Assembly (NCBI GenBank): GCA_945862065.1
Contig: CAMAWT010000001.1
Location: 209,519 to 273,518 of the forward strand
Source: Flavobacterium psychrophilum
GTDB taxonomy: Bacteria > Bacteroidota > Bacteroidia > Flavobacteriales > Flavobacteriaceae
DNA: 64,000 nt
Direction of reading: 5' to 3'
In this document: positions 58,693 to 64,000 of the stretch, one piece after another
How positions within the stretch are numbered: position 1 is the first letter of the stretch
Layout of the letters: the number at the start of each line of letters is the position of its first letter
Notes under the pieces: generated by a model
The model's input: the letters and a program-made list of their open reading frames with translations, nothing else
The model's database searches: none
What the model was told of the DNA's origin: nothing
Made by a program: the position numbers and the translations under genes

Positions 58693-60321
58693 ATGTATTA
58701 TTTAAAGCGTTTACTCTTTTTTTATTTTCTTGTGATTTGTAATTTCTCCTTCTCACAAGACATTCTTTGGGAAAAATCCTATGGCGGTCAACATGCCGAG
58801 TTCTTGTATGAGGCCATTCCAACAGCCGATTATGGTTTTATCCTTGCCGGGAGTTCCATCTCTGACAAAAACGGCAACAAACAAGACAATAACAAAGGCG
58901 ACTTAGATTATTGGGTTTGGAAAATGGATGAAAAAGGGGTTGCCGAATGGCAAAAAAGCTTTGGTGGTAGTGGTGTGGACTTACTTCAAAGTGTTCAAAA
59001 TACAACCGATGGTGGATTTATTCTTGCTGGAACATCCAACTCAAACAGTAGTGGCGATAAAATAGAAAATTGCAAAGGACAAGAAGATTTTTGGATTCTA
59101 AAATTAGATGCAAAAGGCAACGAACTTTGGCAAAAAACCATAGGCGGTACTGGTCAAGAAAAACTATTGAGTATTGCACAAACCAAAGACGGAAGCTACA
59201 TACTTGGTGGCACGTCCAGTTCGTATAAATCAGAAGTTAATAAAGACGGTTTGCCCGATGCTTATGGTAAAACAGAAGATAGCAGAGGTGGTCTCGATTA
59301 TTGGATTGTAAAATTAGATTCAAAAGGCGAAATAAAATGGCAAAAAACCTTTGGTGGTAAGTATGTGGACGAACTCAAAAGCATCCATCAAACAGCCGAC
59401 AAAGGATTTATTCTAGGAGGCTACTCCAATTCGCCAATATCGGGTGATAAAACCCAAGAATGTTTCGGATTAAACGATTATTGGGTAATTAAAATTGACG
59501 AAAAAGGCAACCAGCAATGGCAACAAACCTTTGGCGGTCCTGATGACGATTTACTTTTTGCCCTAACTCCAACCAAAGATGGCGGTTATATTTTAGGGGG
59601 CAATTCCAACTCAGAAGCTGCCAATAGTAAAAGTGTTTCCAAACTAAACGGCACCGATTATTGGGTAATCAAACTAAATCAATTCGGAACAATTTCTTGG
59701 CAAAAAGCCTACAATTATGGCAGTAAAGATGTGCTCACTTCGATCATTGAAAGTGAAGACGGCACTTTCTTAATTGGAGGTTATGCCCAATCTGAACAGA
59801 AAAAAAATCTTAAAGTAATACAAAAAGACGAGGAAGGCATCAACGATTATATTGCCCTAAAAATAAAAGCCAACGGCGAGGAGGTTTGGACACAAACTGT
59901 AGGCAGTAAAGGCGATGAAGTACTCAGGAAATTGTTTGAAACCCGTGATGGGGGCTACATTTTTGCAGGTACCTCTAAAGGAAAAGCCTCTGCCGACAAA
60001 AAAACAGACAATGGTGGCAGCGATTTTTGGGTAGTAAAACTCAAAGATAAAGACAAGAAAACCAAAACAGCCACACTTGTAGAAGCCATCCCCAACCCAG
60101 CAACAACATTTACAAATGTAATTGTAGGCTATGAATTTGAAAGCGGAACAGCAACTTTAGTGGATATAAACGGTAGAGTTTTACAACAGTTTATGCTAGA
60201 CGGTAGTAGAACAATACCTGTTGATGTATCAAACTACCCCGAAGGAATCTACATCGTGAATATCAAAACCAATTTGAAAACAGATAGCATTAAAATTATT
60301 AAAGGAATTACTAAAAATTAA
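58693..60321 (+). CDS. Type IX-secreted repeat protein (beta-propeller-like)
   Basis: This 542-aa protein has a signal peptide (ends CNFSFSQ at about 22) and about eight repeats of roughly 50-60 residues, with the pattern GGSGVDLLQSVQNTTDGGFI-LAGTSNS-DYWVVKLD-KGN-WQKTFGG. A C-terminal sorting domain (IPNPATTFTNVIVGYEFESG onward) ends the protein. It is followed after 5 bp by the Rhs-like gene and so heads that operon. A surface-exposed binding or display role is likely. Confidence 0.85.
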   Translation: MYYLKRLLFFYFLVICNFSFSQDILWEKSYGGQHAEFLYEAIPTADYGFILAGSSISDKNGNKQDNNKGDLDYWVWKMDEKGVAEWQKSFGGSGVDLLQSVQNTTDGGFILAGTSNSNSSGDKIENCKGQEDFWILKLDAKGNELWQKTIGGTGQEKLLSIAQTKDGSYILGGTSSSYKSEVNKDGLPDAYGKTEDSRGGLDYWIVKLDSKGEIKWQKTFGGKYVDELKSIHQTADKGFILGGYSNSPISGDKTQECFGLNDYWVIKIDEKGNQQWQQTFGGPDDDLLFALTPTKDGGYILGGNSNSEAANSKSVSKLNGTDYWVIKLNQFGTISWQKAYNYGSKDVLTSIIESEDGTFLIGGYAQSEQKKNLKVIQKDEEGINDYIALKIKANGEEVWTQTVGSKGDEVLRKLFETRDGGYIFAGTSKGKASADKKTDNGGSDFWVVKLKDKDKKTKTATLVEAIPNPATTFTNVIVGYEFESGTATLVDINGRVLQQFMLDGSRTIPVDVSNYPEGIYIVNIKTNLKTDSIKIIKGITKN

Positions 60322-60326
60322 GAATT

Positions 60327-63300
60327 ATGAAAACGACAAAAATATTTTTAATTATTTATTTATTAACTCAAACTGTTTGGGCTCAAAGTAATTCATCGAC
60401 TGAAAACAAATCGTACCTACCAAACATAACACCACCATCTCCAGAAGCTTTTGCTATTAGCGAATATGGTAAAAATGGGATTTCAGAATTTTCAGGAAAA
60501 TTAAACCTCTCGATTCCTCTGTACACCTTTAGTGCAGGTCAATTGAGCCTTCCTATTTCATTAAATTATTCTGGTGCGGGTGTTAAAGTAAATGATATTT
60601 CAACATGGGCAGGAATGAATTGGAATTTGAGTGCAGGTGGTGTAATTACAAGAAGGGTCAATGATTTTGCAGATGAAGAAATTTCCATAATTAGAAAATA
60701 TATCAACGAACAACATTTAATTACTAATGCAAGTAATACATGCGCACAATTTTCTCAAGATTATTACAATATGTGTTTGTATTCAGATCGTTATGACACA
60801 GAAGTTGATGTTTTTAATTTCAATTTTAATGGATACAGCGGAAGCTTTTTTCTAGATGAAAATTTTATTCCAGCTTATATTGAAAATGAAAATAATATAA
60901 AAATTGAAATTATTGGTGTTCAAACTACCAATTTAGAGAGATTACGTGTTTCAAAAACGTTTTTGATTACCACACCAGATGGGGTCAAATATTATTTTGG
61001 AGGTCAAGAAACAGAACAGACAATGACTTTTTCAGGGCATAGAGGTAGTTCATTTTTATCAAATACAGGATTTTACTTGTTTAAAATAGAACACCCAGTA
61101 AATGGAGTTATTGAATTTGAGTATATAACTGCTCCAGGTAGATTGTCATTTATTAACAAGACTTACAATATGCGTTATATGAGTTCTGCAAGAAACACAC
61201 AAGCGCCACCACCCTACACGCAACAATTTTTCAAAACTCAAATTAATAATCCTAAAATATTGAGAAAAATCAAAAGTACAAATAATTTAATGACTGTCAA
61301 CTTTATGGCGACAATCCATGCTAGTCATAATTTTATTAGTACACTAAACCGAATTGAAATTAAAAATGAAACTAATTTATTAAAAGAAATAGATTTTACA
61401 CATGGAGCAAAAGATAATAATAACCAACAAGATAATAATTACAATACAGCAAGTAGGTTTTTTTTAGAAAAGATAGAATTTAATAAAAACATAGAATCAA
61501 ACGCTAATAAAAAAGAAATATATCTTTTTGATTATAACAATCCCTATTCTTTGCCAAATCGTTTATCTAACAGTCAAGATATATTGGGGTATTATAATGG
61601 TGCAGTAAATGAAACATTGATTCCATATAATTCTTTAATAAGTATCAACCAGAATGTTGCTTTTGCAAACCGTCATCCAAATTTTGAATTAGCTTCACAA
61701 GGTGTTTTAAAAAAAATAACCTATCCAACTAAAGGGTACTCATTTTTTGAATATGAGCCAACTGATGCAAAAGAAAAAGTTTTTAGAACCTATTTTGGCT
61801 CTGTTGAGGGAAGTTCAATATTTACTACACCTGCTGAAAATGCTGCAGGTGAAAATGTAATATTTACACCAATTTATCAAACACAAGAGGTAGTTATAAA
61901 TTTACGAACAGGCGTTACAGAAACTTCTGAATCAGGATTTGATTTAGCTGTATATCAAACACATCATGCTAAAAGAGTAGAATTAAAAATTACAGATGTA
62001 ACAGCAAATTCAACTCCTGTATATATTAGAAGAGCTCTGGGGATGAATCCAAAGTTCTCTTCACATACTTTTACATTTATTAAAGACCACGTTTATTCGT
62101 TAGAATTAAAAATTTTAAGTCCTGATGGAACTACAACGTTTAATAATTTAAATGCAGACTTTGATTTTAAAGTCATGAATGGCTATCAGATGATTGAAGG
62201 TTTTGGAGTAAGGTTAAAAAGGCAATCAGATTTTGGAGTGGACCAAAATCCTACCAATAGCAAACGATATTATTACAGAACAATAAAACCAGCCGCCAAC
62301 TATGTTTTATCACTACCAGTAATTGATTATATGCCAGAAATTAGTTATGCATATAACTCTCAATTAGTAGCCCCCAGTAATCCAACAACCCTTTCAGAAA
62401 TGGGTGATTACTTTGTTGATATTCATTCTGAAGCTGGAAATAAATATTGTAACGCAGCCAATAATGAGTTTTATGATGTTGTATCAACGAGCTATGGTGG
62501 CGATAATTTTGAAAATGGAGGAACAGAAAAATTCTTTCTATATAATGTTAATATCGGTCAACAAAAAGTTGAGGTTACAAATGATGGTTGTTGGCAGATT
62601 ATGATGGATTCACTAGGTGAAATAGATTATGATGGGATACATTGTGGTACACCATCAACTGCTAACACAGCTATTACTGCTGTTAGAAATTTATATAAAT
62701 CGAATGAACCTACAGATATGGGTATGTATAATGGTAAATTGTTGGGAGAACGACAGTATAGAAACGTCAATAATAGTTTATTTAAAATTTCTGAAACCTA
62801 TAATGAATATGACACATTTGCTATACCCATTAAACAAGCTGTTAATTTTGTTGGTAAAGAGCTATTTGGAATACCTGTGGCATTAAATTATTGTTCAAGT
62901 GACTTGTCTGGAACGCCAAGGAGTGCATTGTCGAGTTGTTATTTAGGTTATTATTTAGTAAATAGTTTTGATATTAAATTAACAGGAACCAAAAAAGTCG
63001 AATATATTGACCCAATTCCTTTGTCTTTATATTCACCTTTAATTGAATCTGAATTAGCCTTTTCAATTTATTATAACCCCGAAATAGCTACTTTAGAAGC
63101 CCCTTATAAAAAAATAACCACCACAGAAACCTATCAATACGGCACATTAAAAGGTTTACCAACAACAATCACTACATCAACGAGTGAATCAGGAGTTGAT
63201 AAGAAAACCGTCAATACCTATGTAAATACGGCGGCTACTTTACCAAATATTCCAACAACTCAAAGTGCTCTTTATACGAGTCTTTTAAATCAAAATAGTG

Positions 63301-63812
63301 TTGCTACACCTGTTCAGGTGCAGCAATTTGAAAATACCACGTTGCTTTCTACCCAGCGAACACTTTTTAAAAAATGGAATAATAACAACAACCATATTTT
63401 ACCTGAATTAATTCAAACTTCAAAAGGAACTACTGCATTAGAAGATAGAGCTGTTTTTACCGAATATGACACAAAAGGAAATCTAACGGTTTTTTCATTA
63501 AAAGATGGAACCAAAACGAAGTATTTCTATAATGCCAATAATCAAGTGATAATGAAGGTAGAGAATTTTTTAACTACACAAAATATTCCTACAAATCCAA
63601 CTTGGACAAATGCCTGTACTTTTATAGCTACTTATCCAACGGCTAGTATTACAATTTTTAATTACAATCCAATTACCAATCAAATAGTAAGTGTTTTAAG
63701 CCCTAATTGTGATACCCAGTACTATATCTATGACGCAATGCATCGTTTAAAATTCATTAAAGATAATGCTGGAAATATTGTTAAAGAATTTGATCAAAAC
63801 TACAAAAACTAA
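60327..63812 (+). CDS. Exported Rhs/YD-repeat-like large protein
   Basis: This 1161-aa protein has a signal peptide (ends TVWAQ at about 20). The N-terminal FSGKLNLSIPLYTFSAGQLS, then LPISLNYSGAGVKVNDISTW and GMNWNLSAGGVITRRV, resembles the opening of SpvB/Rhs-type shell proteins. The C-terminal part has YD-like repeats (YDTKGNLTVFSLKDGTKTKY; YYIYDAMHRLKFIKDNAGNI). It lacks a type A sorting domain and stops shortly after a YD repeat, so it may work with the following gene, which carries the start of another Rhs-family protein. Confidence 0.82.
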   Translation: MKTTKIFLIIYLLTQTVWAQSNSSTENKSYLPNITPPSPEAFAISEYGKNGISEFSGKLNLSIPLYTFSAGQLSLPISLNYSGAGVKVNDISTWAGMNWNLSAGGVITRRVNDFADEEISIIRKYINEQHLITNASNTCAQFSQDYYNMCLYSDRYDTEVDVFNFNFNGYSGSFFLDENFIPAYIENENNIKIEIIGVQTTNLERLRVSKTFLITTPDGVKYYFGGQETEQTMTFSGHRGSSFLSNTGFYLFKIEHPVNGVIEFEYITAPGRLSFINKTYNMRYMSSARNTQAPPPYTQQFFKTQINNPKILRKIKSTNNLMTVNFMATIHASHNFISTLNRIEIKNETNLLKEIDFTHGAKDNNNQQDNNYNTASRFFLEKIEFNKNIESNANKKEIYLFDYNNPYSLPNRLSNSQDILGYYNGAVNETLIPYNSLISINQNVAFANRHPNFELASQGVLKKITYPTKGYSFFEYEPTDAKEKVFRTYFGSVEGSSIFTTPAENAAGENVIFTPIYQTQEVVINLRTGVTETSESGFDLAVYQTHHAKRVELKITDVTANSTPVYIRRALGMNPKFSSHTFTFIKDHVYSLELKILSPDGTTTFNNLNADFDFKVMNGYQMIEGFGVRLKRQSDFGVDQNPTNSKRYYYRTIKPAANYVLSLPVIDYMPEISYAYNSQLVAPSNPTTLSEMGDYFVDIHSEAGNKYCNAANNEFYDVVSTSYGGDNFENGGTEKFFLYNVNIGQQKVEVTNDGCWQIMMDSLGEIDYDGIHCGTPSTANTAITAVRNLYKSNEPTDMGMYNGKLLGERQYRNVNNSLFKISETYNEYDTFAIPIKQAVNFVGKELFGIPVALNYCSSDLSGTPRSALSSCYLGYYLVNSFDIKLTGTKKVEYIDPIPLSLYSPLIESELAFSIYYNPEIATLEAPYKKITTTETYQYGTLKGLPTTITTSTSESGVDKKTVNTYVNTAATLPNIPTTQSALYTSLLNQNSVATPVQVQQFENTTLLSTQRTLFKKWNNNNNHILPELIQTSKGTTALEDRAVFTEYDTKGNLTVFSLKDGTKTKYFYNANNQVIMKVENFLTTQNIPTNPTWTNACTFIATYPTASITIFNYNPITNQIVSVLSPNCDTQYYIYDAMHRLKFIKDNAGNIVKEFDQNYKN

Positions 63813-63818
63813 AGCAAG

Positions 63819-64000
63819 ATGAAAAAACTATTATACCTTTTACTACTAGCCCCAATTCTTGTTTTAGGACAGAGTAACAATCAAAACTGGGTGAAAAGCA
63901 CCTCATACAAAGAAGCGTCATTAACTGCAATTACCGACCCAACCATTCAGCAGGCTAATGTGCAAGTGAGCTACTTTGATGGTCTTGGGCGACCTATACA
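63819..64000 (+). CDS. DUF6443/Rhs-repeat protein, N-terminal fragment (cut by window edge)
   Basis: The ATG at 63819 opens MKKLLYLLLLAPILVLGQSN, a signal peptide, followed by NWVKSTSYKEASL and ANVQVSYFDGLGRPI. The last segment is the start of the DUF6443 domain found at the N-terminus of flavobacterial Rhs-repeat core proteins, which often end in variable toxin tips. The gene continues beyond the window. It is 6 bp after the preceding gene. Confidence 0.8.
   Translation, partial: MKKLLYLLLLAPILVLGQSNNQNWVKSTSYKEASLTAITDPTIQQANVQVSYFDGLGRPI

Larger units (their letters stand above)
34724..64000 (+). mobile_element. Integrative element B (left part, open at the right edge)
   Basis: The element starts at the att core and has its own integrase, B-type arm repeats, RteC, HTH, replication-like protein and ATPase in the same order as A, but with 9 kb of cargo between integrase and RteC. 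The shared hairpin region at 57310-58450 is followed by more cargo. Its right-end module and att site are not in the window. That the type IX-secreted genes at 58693 onward still belong to it is supported by the LytTR-type site upstream of them. Confidence 0.7.

Noticed and set aside
1..64000. Conjugation genes (relaxase, coupling protein, Tra proteins)
   Set aside because: No gene with recognisable motifs of these families was found in element A or in the visible part of element B.

Overview
The window is AT-rich DNA from a member of the Bacteroidota, most likely a Flavobacterium-type organism. The signs are type IX secretion C-terminal sorting domains, promoters with a TAnnTTTG -7 element, RteC-type regulators, IntDOT-like tyrosine recombinases and many exported proteins whose signal peptides end in SFSQ or similar.

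Layout: the window reads as a tandem array of three related integrative elements lying head to tail on a 17-bp core that looks like the 3' end of a serine tRNA gene (1532-1548 and 34724-34740). Element 0 contributes only its right end (1-1548). Element A is complete (1532-34740, 33.2 kb). Element B starts at 34724 and runs off the right edge. Each left end carries an integrase, and both A and B have the core order RteC regulator, HTH protein, replication-initiator-like protein, P-loop ATPase. Each visible right end (0 and A) has a 67-aa protein, a 252-aa conserved protein and a DUF5675 protein. No relaxase or conjugation gene was recognised. A and B share a roughly 1.1-kb gene-free region (30650-31759 and 57310-58450) built from a chain of long hairpins whose stems are kept by compensatory changes.

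Element A cargo: (i) 6638-22410, almost all on the minus strand. It has a sigma factor - membrane protein - M48 protease - CHAT protease operon and a set of envelope and exported proteins, including an FtsI-type transpeptidase. Five promoters in it share GGGTTACC-N15-TATWAAY, read here as the regulon of the local ECF sigma factor. (ii) 22804-24401, an AbiEi/AbiEii toxin-antitoxin pair behind a 9-bp-arm palindrome. (iii) 24538-30584, a tight five-gene operon of thymidylate synthase, DNA methyltransferase, phosphoribosyltransferase-like protein, AAA ATPase and an unknown protein, the best candidate for an undescribed conflict system.

Element B cargo: between integrase and RteC sit a TPR histidine kinase, a small lipoprotein, a LytTR regulator with a degenerate receiver, a normal receiver protein, a subtilase and an NHL-repeat protein (36244-45313). 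After the ATPase comes a defence island (48605-57151): TM lipase-like protein, unknown protein, deoxyribosyltransferase/TIR-like protein fused to a UvrD/PcrA-type Tudor domain, SLATT effector, second AbiEii-type toxin pair, AbiH and an HNH protein. Beyond the hairpin region lie type IX-sorted repeat and Rhs-like proteins. Three gene groups in B have the same upstream site, ACACCGTAA repeated at exactly 22-bp spacing just ahead of the -7 element. This is the geometry of LytTR binding sites, so B seems to wire its cargo to its own LytTR regulator, as A does with its sigma factor.
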